Below, in pieces: positions 27,236-36,168 of a DNA stretch of 64,000 nucleotides. Source of the stretch: an uncultured Saprospiraceae bacterium. GTDB lineage: Bacteria; Bacteroidota; Bacteroidia; Chitinophagales; Saprospiraceae. The stretch lies in contig CALDGQ010000019.1 of the NCBI GenBank assembly GCA_937941765.1, positions 1 to 64,000 on the forward strand, given 5' to 3'. Each line of letters opens with the position of its first letter. Position 1 is the first letter of the stretch. Under the pieces are notes generated by a model. That model was not told the origin of the DNA. It searched no databases and was given only the letters and a program-made list of their open reading frames with translations. The translations under genes and the position numbers were made by a program.

Positions 27236-28645
27236 CTATCTTATCTTCTGTCGCTCAACTTTACCTTCTTTCGCAGAATCAAAGCTCGGCGTACTTAAAT
27301 TGTTATTACGATTCGTCATTGTCGCCTTCGCTGCAGGATGAAGCGTTCCAAAAATAGCCCAATAAGAAGCTTTCGACATACTATCATAATGGATAATCCC
27401 ATGTTTGTACTGATGCATGGTAATAAAATTATAACAAATAAATAACGGAAGTAGTGCGGTAAAAAAATAGGCCACGACTTTTCTTGATAATATAGCTTCT
27501 AAAAATAAAGCTATTGGTATCGCCATCACTGCCATGCTTTCGATTAAGGCTCTCATACCATATCCGCCTCCGTACCACCAGTTCCACCAACAGGATACCA
27601 CATATAAGTTGATAACAAAGAATGCTATGACTGGGATTGTAAACTGACTTTTTTTCTTAACCATCCAGAATATGCCAATTAAGGAAAGAAACATCAAAGG
27701 CGTATAAACAAACCATCCCTTTCTATAACTAAACAATACTCGCCCCATCATAGGTTGATCCCAAAAAAAACCTTCTCCTTGATAAGGACTAGTAAACCAA
27801 GTGCCTACTTGTATTTTATATGCATAGAATTGTAGGAGCGTCATCGAAGCGAAAATAATAAATCCTAACAATATGATTGCTTTGTTTTTATTGATAACAA
27901 GTAGTCGATTTTTCAAATCAGCTAAGTTGGTAACATTCCATAACAATGGAACAATCATGAAAACTAAATTAGGAATTCGAATCAAAGCCATAAATCCAAT
28001 AACGGTAGAAAGCATTAGAAAGGTGCTTTTTCGCTCTGTTTTCCAATAAGTGTCTGATAAATACAATGCTAATGAAAAAAGAAAAAAGGAGTAAACATGA
28101 GACATGCAACCTTCATAAGTACTATAATATAACAAATTGCTTCCAAAAGCTACAATGACTAATGTAATTGCAGTTATCCCATCACTAAAATATCGGTTCA
28201 ATAATTTTCTCAAGAAAAATAAACCCAACACTGCATAAAATAGGGCACCTAGTAAAACACCATGTTGATAGGGTTGAGAAAAACCATCTGCTGGAAAATT
28301 CCCATTTAATAAATTGAGCCAATGTGCAACTAAATAAAATGGAGATAACAACATAGCGACTCCGATTGCGTATTTGTTGTAATCACCAGCTTCATTTTTG
28401 GTTAAGAAATTAGAAGGGAATTGATGCTTCTCAACATAATCGAATGAATAATCGCAATTATAAATAAAAGTTGCAGGCAAATAATTGAAATAACCTCCGC
28501 TGTCTAATTCAAATAATCTTGAATCTTTGTCCCTTTTGTAAAGGCGTTCACTGTTGATAATCGTGTTGATGCTCAATGCAAATATTACCACTACAAGCAA
28601 CGAAATCTTATCCTTCGCCACACTCCATAAAGATTTAAGCCACAT
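27236..28645 (-). CDS. Polytopic membrane protein, possible GT-C glycosyltransferase
   Basis: The 469-residue protein has about eleven hydrophobic segments. The first extracytoplasmic loop (YKRDKDSRLFELDSGGYFNYLPATF) has an acidic DSGGY site, a common position for the catalytic acid in GT-C fold transferases that use lipid-linked sugars. The FATAL-like later loop WWNWWYGGGYGMRAL, with its many Trp and Tyr, is similar to loops in bacterial mannosyltransferase-like proteins. The activity is inferred. A GTG six bases upstream (28651) is also possible, but the ATG at 28645 is simpler. The gene is a single unit, and its C-terminal ~30 residues are hydrophilic. Confidence 0.6.
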   Translation of the reverse strand: MWLKSLWSVAKDKISLLVVVIFALSINTIINSERLYKRDKDSRLFELDSGGYFNYLPATFIYNCDYSFDYVEKHQFPSNFLTKNEAGDYNKYAIGVAMLLSPFYLVAHWLNLLNGNFPADGFSQPYQHGVLLGALFYAVLGLFFLRKLLNRYFSDGITAITLVIVAFGSNLLYYSTYEGCMSHVYSFFLFSLALYLSDTYWKTERKSTFLMLSTVIGFMALIRIPNLVFMIVPLLWNVTNLADLKNRLLVINKNKAIILLGFIIFASMTLLQFYAYKIQVGTWFTSPYQGEGFFWDQPMMGRVLFSYRKGWFVYTPLMFLSLIGIFWMVKKKSQFTIPVIAFFVINLYVVSCWWNWWYGGGYGMRALIESMAVMAIPIALFLEAILSRKVVAYFFTALLPLFICYNFITMHQYKHGIIHYDSMSKASYWAIFGTLHPAAKATMTNRNNNLSTPSFDSAKEGKVERQKIR

Positions 28646-28782
28646 CAACACTGATTTTTTGATTCATTGGATATTATGAGGTTTATTTGGCACTAATTTA
28701 GAGCATTTTATATTAATAACCACTAGAATATAGAAGTAACTGAATATCAATAATTTAAATCCCAAATTATAAATCAAACGCA

Positions 28783-31272
28783 TTGCCAAATTTACAAGAT
28801 ATAGAAATAAAAAAACTTCATTTGCTCAATGCATTTTGTCAGTCTTTAGATCTTCAGACCAATTGTATTGAATTTCTAACAACACTTTTGGACCAGTTTT
28901 ATTTTCAATCAGGTTCGATCTGGATTTTCGATCAAGTGTTGCGATCGAATGGTGGAAAAAATTTATCGCTTATTTCTGTTCTTCCTAAAGTCCCAAACCA
29001 AATTACTACTATTGCTGAAGATCATTTCATTTTAAAAGCACTTGCCACTTCAGATTACTTTATTTGTGATTCCGCTCATCCAAATTTTCAAGATATAGTA
29101 CCTAATAGTGATACGGAAAATGGAAGTTATATTTTTTTTAAGTTAAGCAAAATCGGTTTTGTTCGATTATTCAGTCCTGAACATTTAATAGAAGATGTAC
29201 TTGCTTCTAGTCTTGTTGAAATATTTCAACGATTCACAATAGCTGCTCATGGTGCCATTGCATTTCAAAAACTCCATAAAGAAAAAGCTGAAAAACTAAA
29301 AGCACAACAAGCACTTGAAGCGACTGAACAAAAGTATCGTTTCGTTGTAGAGGGATTGTCCGAGGGAATTATTATTACGGATTTAGAAGATCGAATAGTT
29401 TTTGTAAATGATAAAATGGTGTCACTTTCTGGATATAATCAAGAAGAATTAATTGGCAAAAATGCAAGTGTGATTTTAATGTCAAAAGAAAATGCACCTA
29501 TCATTGCTAAGCGTTTTAGTAATCGACAAAAAGGAGAAACGGAAGAATATTTAATTGAGCATCAACATAAATCTGGTAAATCATGGATCGCAAGAGTTAA
29601 AGAATCTCCGTATCGTTCTGCTGCCAATAAAGTGATCGGAACGCTAGGCCTTGTGATGGATGTGACCGATGCTAAAAGAGCAGAAGCAGAATTGATGGTG
29701 GCAAAACACTTGGCTGAAAAAGCTCAAAAAGCAGAGCAACAATTTCTGGCAAATATGAGTCACGAAATTCGGACACCAATGAATGCAGTAATTGGTATGA
29801 CAGATTTATTATCTGATACTTCATTGACACAAGAGCAAAAGGATTTTGTGGATACTTTAAAGTTTTCGGCCGATAGCTTAATGGGGGTAATCAATAGTAT
29901 TTTAGATCTTTCCAAAATAGAAGCAGGGAAGTTGGAATTTGAAAAAACGGCCATTAATTTGAAGCAATTGTTACATGGACTTCAACAAACTTTTCATTTT
30001 AAGCTAAAAGAAAAAGGCGTTGATGTGCAAATGATTTTGGATCCAAAAATTAAACATCAAATAATCGGTGATCCAACTAGACTTAATCAAGTGCTGACCA
30101 ATCTTATGGGGAATGCTGCAAAATTCACTTCTAAAGGATTTATAAAACTACGTGCAAAGTTAGTTAAGGCAACTACCGAAACCTATGTTATTTTATTTGA
30201 AGTGATTGATTCTGGAATTGGAATTGAAGAAGAAAAAATAAAGTTGATTTTTGAAAATTTCAAACAAGCTGATAAAGAAGTTACCCGCAAGTATGGCGGA
30301 ACAGGATTGGGATTGGCAATTGTGAAACAAATCGTTGAATTGCAAAATGGACAAATTGAAGTCTTGAGCGAAAAAGGAAAAGGGTCCATTTTTAAGGTGA
30401 CTTTAGAATTTCCTTTTACCACTGCAATTCCAATGGAAGAAGTGCTGTCTAACACGGAAGACTTAGATATACGCTTCAAAGAAAGTCGTTTCCTTATTGT
30501 TGAAGATAATTTAATGAATCAAAAATTAATTACAAAACTTATGCAAAATTGGTCCGCCAACTTCGATCTAGCAGTTGATGGAATAGATGCGCTTGAAAAA
30601 TGCAGAGAAAAGAAATACGATTTGATATTCATGGACATCAATATGCCTAAGATGGATGGTTATCAAGCAACAAAAGCAATTCGAACAGACCCTCAAAATT
30701 TAAATCAAAAGACAAATATTATTGCTTTAACAGCTGCGGCCTTAGCAAATGAAAAAGACAAAGCTTTAAATGCTGGTATGAATGATTTCGTCGCAAAACC
30801 TTTTAATAGCAAAGCGTTGAAAGTTAAGATCGTAGATTGGTTAACAAAAAATGACCATGTAGAAAATAGGGAGGAATTATCAAGTCCTTGTCCTAAAATA
30901 AAAGGAATACCAATTGATAAAATTCCTCAAATTGATCTTTCTTATTTGATTGAAATGGGGAATGGAGATACTGATTTTGTGCGCGAAATGTTGGAAATTT
31001 TCTTGATTCAAATTCCAGATACCGTTGTTGAGTTGCGTGTTGGATTTAATAATAAACACTGGAAAGAAGTAAGTGACTTGGCTCATAAGATTAAAACCAA
31101 TTTTATGATGATAGGTCTAGACAAACAACAACAAGATGCATTGGAAATAGAAAGTATGATAAAATCAAATGAAATTAATGAAGAAAAAATTTCATTTCTT
31201 TTAAATCGTATCGAAGAAAAAACAGCATTGGCTATTCCACTTCTTGAAGAAAAAATCAAGCAATATTTATAA
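28783..31272 (+). CDS. Hybrid sensor histidine kinase with GAF-like, PAS, receiver and HPt domains
   Basis: The 829-residue protein carries a complete phosphorelay without membrane helices, so it senses an internal signal. The N-terminal ~160 residues look like a GAF-type domain, then a short coiled coil, a PAS domain (about 182-300), HisKA with His327 in MSHEIRTPMN, the ATPase domain with NAAKFTSKG and GGTGLGLAIVKQIV, a receiver from about 567 with Asp618 in FMDINMPKMDGY, and a C-terminal HPt domain with His768 in LAHKIKTNF. The phosphate would pass His-Asp-His to an unknown regulator. The start is a TTG at 28783; no ATG occurs before the conserved region. No regulator gene is adjacent. Confidence 0.92.
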   Translation: MPNLQDIEIKKLHLLNAFCQSLDLQTNCIEFLTTLLDQFYFQSGSIWIFDQVLRSNGGKNLSLISVLPKVPNQITTIAEDHFILKALATSDYFICDSAHPNFQDIVPNSDTENGSYIFFKLSKIGFVRLFSPEHLIEDVLASSLVEIFQRFTIAAHGAIAFQKLHKEKAEKLKAQQALEATEQKYRFVVEGLSEGIIITDLEDRIVFVNDKMVSLSGYNQEELIGKNASVILMSKENAPIIAKRFSNRQKGETEEYLIEHQHKSGKSWIARVKESPYRSAANKVIGTLGLVMDVTDAKRAEAELMVAKHLAEKAQKAEQQFLANMSHEIRTPMNAVIGMTDLLSDTSLTQEQKDFVDTLKFSADSLMGVINSILDLSKIEAGKLEFEKTAINLKQLLHGLQQTFHFKLKEKGVDVQMILDPKIKHQIIGDPTRLNQVLTNLMGNAAKFTSKGFIKLRAKLVKATTETYVILFEVIDSGIGIEEEKIKLIFENFKQADKEVTRKYGGTGLGLAIVKQIVELQNGQIEVLSEKGKGSIFKVTLEFPFTTAIPMEEVLSNTEDLDIRFKESRFLIVEDNLMNQKLITKLMQNWSANFDLAVDGIDALEKCREKKYDLIFMDINMPKMDGYQATKAIRTDPQNLNQKTNIIALTAAALANEKDKALNAGMNDFVAKPFNSKALKVKIVDWLTKNDHVENREELSSPCPKIKGIPIDKIPQIDLSYLIEMGNGDTDFVREMLEIFLIQIPDTVVELRVGFNNKHWKEVSDLAHKIKTNFMMIGLDKQQQDALEIESMIKSNEINEEKISFLLNRIEEKTALAIPLLEEKIKQYL

Positions 31273-31277
31273 TAAAA

Positions 31278-31312
31278 AAAACGCTACCCCAGAATAAACT
31301 AGGATAGCGTTT
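31278..31312. terminator. Bidirectional terminator between the hybrid kinase and mscS paralogue
   Basis: AAACGCTACCC pairs with GGATAGCGTTT (one G-U pair) and is flanked by A and T runs, between convergent genes. Confidence 0.75.
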
Positions 31313-31338
31313 GAAATATGTTAAGGTGTGATTTCTTT

Positions 31339-32283
31339 TTACGCGTTAATTCGATTGATCGAACTAGAAGTAGTAGAATTTGTTACTTTACCATTTTGAT
31401 GAACGATAACGTCTCTCTTAGGATAAGCAACTTTAATGTTAGCTTGACCTAATGCTTTTTTTACATTCTTGTAAGTGTTGAAATAAACACCCCAGTAATC
31501 TGCCGTATTTGCATAAGGACGAACTGCCAATGTAACGTTGTGCTCATTGAATTTTTCGATTTCAACAACAGGTGCAGGAGTTGTTAGAACATTTGGAGTA
31601 GCACGGATCGCGTCCATGATGATTTTTTGTACTTTATCGAAATCTTCTTCATAAGGCATCGCAACGTTTAAGTCTACACGTAAATGCTTATTTGCAGATA
31701 AATTTGTCATTACACCACTTGTTGCAATTCCGTTTGGAATGATAACACGTTTGTTGTCAGGAGTCGTAATTACAGTGTTAAATACTTGAATTTCTTCAAC
31801 ATGTCCTACTTGACCTTGAACATCAATTAAATCACCAACACTATAAGGCTTGAAAATTAATACCATAACACCTGCTGCAAAATGAGCTAGTGTACCTTGT
31901 AATGCCATACCGATTGCTAAACCAGCCATACCGATCAATGCAACAAATGCAGTTGTCTCGATACCAACCATACCAGCAACACTCATGATTAAAAGAACTT
32001 TCAAAATGACACTCGCCATTGATTTCAAGAATGGTTGAATATCTTTATCCAATCCTGCCTTGGTCATTCCTTTTCCTAGTACAGCGACTATTTTATTAAT
32101 AATCCAAGATCCAATTAAATAAACTAGAATTGCACCGACTACTTTTGGTGCCCAGGCGATTGCCATATCCATAAGTTGACTTGCTTTTCCAGCTAACCCA
32201 GTTGCAGCTCCAGCTACTTCACTTACTACTTGTCCGCCCGTCTCAACTACTTGGTCGGCTACTTTTTCTGCTTGTTTTGACAT
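31339..32283 (-). CDS. MscS-family mechanosensitive channel (paralogue)
   Basis: The 314-residue channel has an extra hydrophilic N-terminus of about 35 residues (KQAEKVADQVVETGGQVV) before three membrane segments. TM3 is GLAIGMALQGTLAHFAAG, followed by KPYSVGDLIDVQGQVGHVEEI and RVIIPNG. It resembles the channel at 1290-2114 closely in TM3 and the beta domain. The C-terminus (after IKVAYPKRDV) is Ser/Thr/Asn rich. It probably acts in osmotic protection. It is a single gene between a terminator and a palindrome-rich gap. Confidence 0.93.
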   Translation of the reverse strand: MSKQAEKVADQVVETGGQVVSEVAGAATGLAGKASQLMDMAIAWAPKVVGAILVYLIGSWIINKIVAVLGKGMTKAGLDKDIQPFLKSMASVILKVLLIMSVAGMVGIETTAFVALIGMAGLAIGMALQGTLAHFAAGVMVLIFKPYSVGDLIDVQGQVGHVEEIQVFNTVITTPDNKRVIIPNGIATSGVMTNLSANKHLRVDLNVAMPYEEDFDKVQKIIMDAIRATPNVLTTPAPVVEIEKFNEHNVTLAVRPYANTADYWGVYFNTYKNVKKALGQANIKVAYPKRDVIVHQNGKVTNSTTSSSINRINA

Positions 32284-32466
32284 AATGCTTTTACTTTTTG
32301 TTTTTAAAATAATGTTTGTTCGATATGCCTAGAAACTATTCTTAAAAAAGGTGAAATCATGTAATTCAACCAATTTCGATGTTAAGACGACGTTAAAAAG
32401 GGGAGGTCACGGAATTATTTAAGAAAACATGAAAAATTATTGTAATGTGACAGTGTGAGCGTGTGA
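32284..32466. other. Upstream region of the mscS paralogue
   Basis: Within the 347-base gap that also holds the nested repeat, this part is non-coding; it should contain the mscS promoter, but no clear TAnnTTTG box is seen on the minus strand. Confidence 0.3.
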
Positions 32467-32633
32467 TTTGGAAGGCAAATCACTTTTAGACCGCTGGCGC
32501 ATTTAGATACCATGCGGATATTTCTTCTAGTTCTATTTGAACTTGTATAAAGGCAAGTTCAAATAGAACTAGAAATATAAATCACAAACCAATCAGTCTA
32601 AAAGCAAAGCGGTCTATCAGCGATAGTGATTTA
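32467..32633. repeat. Nested long inverted repeat with a perfect 21-bp core
   Basis: The inner arms at 32525-32545 and 32554-32574 are perfectly complementary over 21 bases around an 8-base loop. Outer parts also pair in blocks: AAATCACT and AGACCGCT on the left are matched by AGCGGTCT and AGTGATTT on the right. The right end includes the stop codon of the S4 gene at 32631. Confidence 0.75.
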
Positions 32634-33038
32634 GTTATTATAAATATCATCCTTAAATTCATCAAGGGCACGACGATCTCTTTTGGTAGGTCGACCAGCA
32701 CCACGTTCTCTCCGTTCTGGAGCAGCTTTTCCTACAAACCAATCTTTATATTTATTAAGTTCTTCTTGCGAAGTGAGATTCTCATAACAAGGAGCAGCCA
32801 AAGACGCACTAACACGCCGTTCAATTAAATCAACTGCTTTGAAAACCAAATCAAATCCATTTTTTCTAACTTGTATGATAGCACCTGCTTCAATCAAAAA
32901 CGAAGGTTTGATATTGAGGTCATTGATTTTGATTTTACCTGTTTTACAACTATCTGTTGCTTTAGTTCTAGATTTGAAAATACGGACATTCCATAACCAT
33001 TTGTCTACTCTTATTTTCTTAGCAATTTTAGGTTCCAT
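32631..33038 (-). CDS. S4-domain RNA-binding protein, Hsp15-like
   Basis: The 135-residue protein has an N-terminal S4 RNA-binding domain (RVDKWLWNVRIFKSRTKATDSCKTGKIKIND, about 9-39) as in Hsp15 (HslR), which binds stalled 50S subunits carrying a nascent chain. The C-terminal ~40 residues are rich in Arg and Lys (APERRERGAGRPTKRDRRALD), matching the basic tail of Hsp15-like proteins. It starts 3 bases after the stop of the PPK2 gene, so the two are co-transcribed. Ribosome rescue or heat-shock function is inferred from the family. Confidence 0.88.
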   Translation of the reverse strand: MEPKIAKKIRVDKWLWNVRIFKSRTKATDSCKTGKIKINDLNIKPSFLIEAGAIIQVRKNGFDLVFKAVDLIERRVSASLAAPCYENLTSQEELNKYKDWFVGKAAPERRERGAGRPTKRDRRALDEFKDDIYNN

Positions 33039-33041
33039 TCA

Positions 33042-33788
33042 CTATTTCATTTCAGTTTCAAGAGGAGGGAACTTCATATTCATTCCTTCAAGTGTTTCCA
33101 AAACAGTCTTTGCTACAAAATAGTTCCGATACCAGCGCTCATCTACAGGAACCACGACCCAAGGAATAGCACTGTTATTAATGGCATACTCATAACAATC
33201 CATATACTTATCCCAATGTTTTCTTTCTTTCCAGTCGCCGTCATTGTGTTTCCAATATTTTCTTTCCACATTCATTCGTTCTGTCAACTTTTCTAATTGT
33301 CTTTCAGGAGAAATATGAAGGAAAAATTTCAAAACAGTTGTATTGTTATCAAATTGGAGTAACTCTTCAAAAGCATTGATCGCTGCCATCCTTTTTTCAA
33401 CTCGTTCTTCGTCAATCCATCCGTGTACTCTTTGAATCAAAATGTCTTCATAATGAGAGCGATTAAAAACTTTGATCATTCCTTTGGCCGGAACTTCTTT
33501 GTGGATTCTCCATAAAAAGTCATGTGCAAATTCCAAGTCAGTTGGTTTTTTCCATCCAACAGCATGTACACCACCTGGGCTACAGTATTTAAATGTTTCA
33601 CGAGTTGCACCATCTTTACCACTGGAATCCATTCCTTGAAAAACAACCAATAGACTATGCTTTGTTTCGGCATACAATAGTTGTTGCAATTCACCGATTC
33701 GCTCAGCAATTTTCTCAGTCTCTTTTTTAATGGATTTTTTGGTTACTCCTTTGGGTGGAGTAGTAGGTAGTTGGTTTAATTTGATCAT
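33042..33788 (-). CDS. Polyphosphate kinase 2 family protein
   Basis: PPK2 enzymes transfer phosphate from polyphosphate to nucleoside mono- or diphosphates. The 248-residue protein has the Walker A motif GMDSSGKDG (about 52-60), the lid block FNRSHYEDIL (about 108-117), and PVDERWYRNY near the C-terminus, all typical of single-domain PPK2. Its size and motifs fit the class I or III subgroup; nucleotide preference cannot be decided by eye. It lies 23 bases or more downstream of the DUF58 gene and 3 bases before the S4 gene, suggesting a three-gene transcript. Confidence 0.92.
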   Translation of the reverse strand: MIKLNQLPTTPPKGVTKKSIKKETEKIAERIGELQQLLYAETKHSLLVVFQGMDSSGKDGATRETFKYCSPGGVHAVGWKKPTDLEFAHDFLWRIHKEVPAKGMIKVFNRSHYEDILIQRVHGWIDEERVEKRMAAINAFEELLQFDNNTTVLKFFLHISPERQLEKLTERMNVERKYWKHNDGDWKERKHWDKYMDCYEYAINNSAIPWVVVPVDERWYRNYFVAKTVLETLEGMNMKFPPLETEMK

Positions 33789-33811
33789 CTTCGAACTTTG
33801 AAAGGGCTATA

Positions 33812-34744
33812 TTAAATATTCATTTTACTTCGTTTCACAAGATATGCTTGCAGTATTTGTTTGTATCCTTGATGAATATCTGCTTCGACAAAATCAATTT
33901 TATATTGAAGGCATTTCATTTTCAATTCTTCTGTAAAAGCTTTCATCTGCTCCACGTATTTTTTCTTCACTTGATTGGATTGTAATCTGACTTGTTCACC
34001 AGTTTCAATATCGATAAATAGATAAGGGCGATTTTGAAATTCAAAATCTACTTCTTTGGATTTATCGACTACATGAAATAATACTACCTCATGTTTATTA
34101 TGTTTCAAATGTTGAAGCGCTGAAAAAAGTGCATCCGCATCACTTGCTTGATCGAACATATCACTGAAGATCATGATCATCGATCTACGATGAACACTTT
34201 CTGCAACTTGATGTAAAGTCTCTGCAGTAGATGTTGTTTTATCTCTTTCTGGATTAGCAATCAGTTTGTCAAGATAGGTTAATAACAAACGATAGTGGGT
34301 CGTACTTGATTTGCATTTGGTGTGTTCATTTACTTGTTGGTCAAATAAAGTCAATCCAAAAGCGTCTCTTTGTTTTTTCAACAAATTCATTAAACTTGCT
34401 GCTGCTAATGCGGAAAACTGCAATTTGTTGATGTAACCTTTTTCATTTTTTCCTTGTTCTGGAAAATACATAGACGAGGAAGTATCAATTACAATTTGGC
34501 AACGAAGATTGGTTTCTTCTTCAAATCTTTTGACAAACAATTTATCACTTCGAGCATAAACTTTCCAGTCTATATTTTTGGTGCTCTCTCCAGGATTGTA
34601 CAATCTATGTTCAGCAAATTCTACTGAGAATCCATGAAAAGGACTTTTATGCATACCGATAATAAACCCTTCTACCACTTGTCTGGCTAGCAATTCAAGA
34701 TTGCCTAGGTCTCTTACATCAAAATTGTCGAGTAATTTGTCCAT
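33812..34744 (-). CDS. DUF58 domain protein
   Basis: The 310-residue protein has the DUF58 signature SVEFAEHRLYNPGESTKNIDWKVYARSDKLFVKRFEEE-type block (about 40-80, only partly quoted: YNPGEST, IDWKVYARS) followed by a von Willebrand A-like fold with a MIDAS motif DTSSSM (about 90). DUF58 proteins usually pair with a MoxR AAA ATPase in Bat-type operons; no MoxR or other vWA gene is next to this one. I start it at ATG 34744 (MDKLLDNFD); a TTG two codons upstream is possible. It is cytoplasmic and precedes PPK2 in the same direction. Confidence 0.88.
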   Translation of the reverse strand: MDKLLDNFDVRDLGNLELLARQVVEGFIIGMHKSPFHGFSVEFAEHRLYNPGESTKNIDWKVYARSDKLFVKRFEEETNLRCQIVIDTSSSMYFPEQGKNEKGYINKLQFSALAAASLMNLLKKQRDAFGLTLFDQQVNEHTKCKSSTTHYRLLLTYLDKLIANPERDKTTSTAETLHQVAESVHRRSMIMIFSDMFDQASDADALFSALQHLKHNKHEVVLFHVVDKSKEVDFEFQNRPYLFIDIETGEQVRLQSNQVKKKYVEQMKAFTEELKMKCLQYKIDFVEADIHQGYKQILQAYLVKRSKMNI

Positions 34745-34799
34745 GTTCAATTAATACTTGAATGTAAACGTATAAAATTTAAACGAAAATAAGGTGCCT

Positions 34800-35035
34800 C
34801 TGTTGCACAAAAAAATGGCAGTAGGTTTTTTGAGCGTGTTCCCCAACGGAGATAAAGCAAAAGATAAGGGCATCGCCCTTATAGTTTTACGAATATTCGT
34901 CCAGCTCCACAGGAGCGTAAGCCTCCAAATTTGATTTCGCTCCGTTGGAGCTAAAATGAGTTGCTGATTAACATTGGGCGATGCCCAATGTTAATGCTGT
35001 TACTCCTTTGGAGTTTTTATTATAACAATAGCTAA
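34800..35035. repeat. Intergenic element with CCAACGGAG and GGGC(A/G)TCGCCC palindromes
   Basis: The 357-base gap between the DUF58 and trxA genes has no ORF. It contains several palindromes: TAAGGGCATCGCCCTTA (about 34867-34883), ACATTGGGCGATGCCCAATGT (about 34973-34993), and complementary pieces CCAACGGAG (about 34841) and CTCCGTTGG (about 34939). The arrangement is that of a composite repeat known in kind from other Bacteroidota intergenic regions. Confidence 0.55.
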
Positions 35036-35041
35036 AAAAAA

Positions 35042-35070
35042 CCCTTGCTTCAATTGAAACAAGGGCTTTT
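35042..35070 (-). terminator. Terminator of trxA
   Basis: CCCTTG / CAAGGG with an inner TTCAATTGAA stem; on the minus strand it runs into eight T about 30 bases after the trxA stop. Confidence 0.8.
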
Positions 35071-35101
35071 GTATTTTTTTAAGTTGTGCTATTGCAATGG
35101 A

Positions 35102-35419
35102 CTACAAGTGTGCGTCAATTTTAGCAGCCAAAGCTTGCTTAGTAACAACACCAACCACTTTATCTACAACTTCTCCATTTTTCATTACAAGGATTGTAGG
35201 AATACTACGAACACCGTATTTTGCAGATACAGTAGGATTGTTATCAACATTTACTTTTCCAATCGTAGCCTTACCTTCATAATCTGTTGCCAATTCATCA
35301 ATGATTGGTCCGATCATTTTACAAGGTCCACACCATTCAGCCCAAAAATCTACGACTGCAACGCCGTCATTGTCAATTGCAGTGTCTTGGAAGTTACTAT
35401 CTGTGAATTCGAAAGCCAT
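35102..35419 (-). CDS. trxA: Thioredoxin
   Basis: The 105-residue protein is a canonical thioredoxin: VDFWAEWCGPCKMIGP with redox cysteines 30 and 33, the cis-proline in IPTILVM, and the conserved KVNVDNNP strand. It reduces cytoplasmic disulfides with thioredoxin reductase, which is not encoded here. It has no signal peptide, starts at ATG 35419, and has its own terminator. The lipoprotein gene upstream on the same strand has a degenerate thioredoxin fold. Confidence 0.97.
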   Translation of the reverse strand: MAFEFTDSNFQDTAIDNDGVAVVDFWAEWCGPCKMIGPIIDELATDYEGKATIGKVNVDNNPTVSAKYGVRSIPTILVMKNGEVVDKVVGVVTKQALAAKIDAHL

Positions 35420-35522
35420 AATAATTTTATTGTCTTAGTTAAAAATTTAGATTCTATAATTGTAATACGTCTAGGGGTTATTAAGTTCACGAAAATAAAT
35501 TAATTATTTCAAATTAACAGAA

Positions 35523-36134
35523 TTATAACGCTAAAGGTTGTAGGATAGCGTATAATTCATCAGGTTTAAATTCATTTGAGAAAAAAGATTTAGTGGCATT
35601 TGTCTTGTTTACGACGAGTAAACCCGGTACTTTCCCATTCCAGTTATTGTAAATCAATCGAAGCATATCTGTTTTTTGAGTCGAAGGAATTTTATAATAA
35701 GCCTCAAAATGTGGATATAATCGAACAGACTTGTTGAGTTCTTGATCAGAGATTTGATCATCGAAATTGACTAAATGAACTTTGATTTTACCCGCTTCAA
35801 ATTCTGCTTGTACTTCATCTAAACTCGATATCATATTTTTACTAACCAAATCGTTGACGCTCCAAAAATAGAATAAATGAAGTGCTCCACTTGAACTATT
35901 TATTTTTTCAAACAATGTTTTGGAAGTAATTATTTCAACGGTTTTGCCTTTTGCATTCGCAATTTTATTTAAATCCGCATTACTTAATTTTAGTGGGTTT
36001 TCAGGACTACCTCCATGTGGAAGTGCAGACTCGAATGGATCCATTTTCACTTTCTTTGGTTCCTTTGTATCTTTACAACCCATCGACGAAATGGAAACTA
36101 GCAAAAAGAATAAAAAATATTTGGTAGCATTCAT
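35523..36134 (-). CDS. Lipoprotein with a thioredoxin-like fold lacking the CxxC motif
   Basis: The 203-residue protein starts with a lipoprotein signal (LFFLLVSISSMGC, lipid Cys20). After a linker, residues ~68-200 follow the thioredoxin pattern: ALHLFYFWSVNDLVSKNMISSLDEVQ where WCxxC would be expected, then KVHLVNFDD, and KVPGLLVVNK where the cis-Pro strand normally sits. The active-site cysteines are absent, so a redox role is unlikely; a binding or structural role in the periplasm is inferred. It precedes trxA by about 100 bases on the same strand. No family name is certain. Confidence 0.7.
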   Translation of the reverse strand: MNATKYFLFFLLVSISSMGCKDTKEPKKVKMDPFESALPHGGSPENPLKLSNADLNKIANAKGKTVEIITSKTLFEKINSSSGALHLFYFWSVNDLVSKNMISSLDEVQAEFEAGKIKVHLVNFDDQISDQELNKSVRLYPHFEAYYKIPSTQKTDMLRLIYNNWNGKVPGLLVVNKTNATKSFFSNEFKPDELYAILQPLAL

Positions 36135-36168
36135 AAGTTGTAAGTTAATAAAATAAAATTCAGATCAA

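Noticed and set aside
35045-35503. 152-codon plus-strand ORF
   Set aside because: It lies antisense to trxA, whose thioredoxin motifs are unmistakable, and its own composition (Cys, Asn, Phe) is not protein-like.
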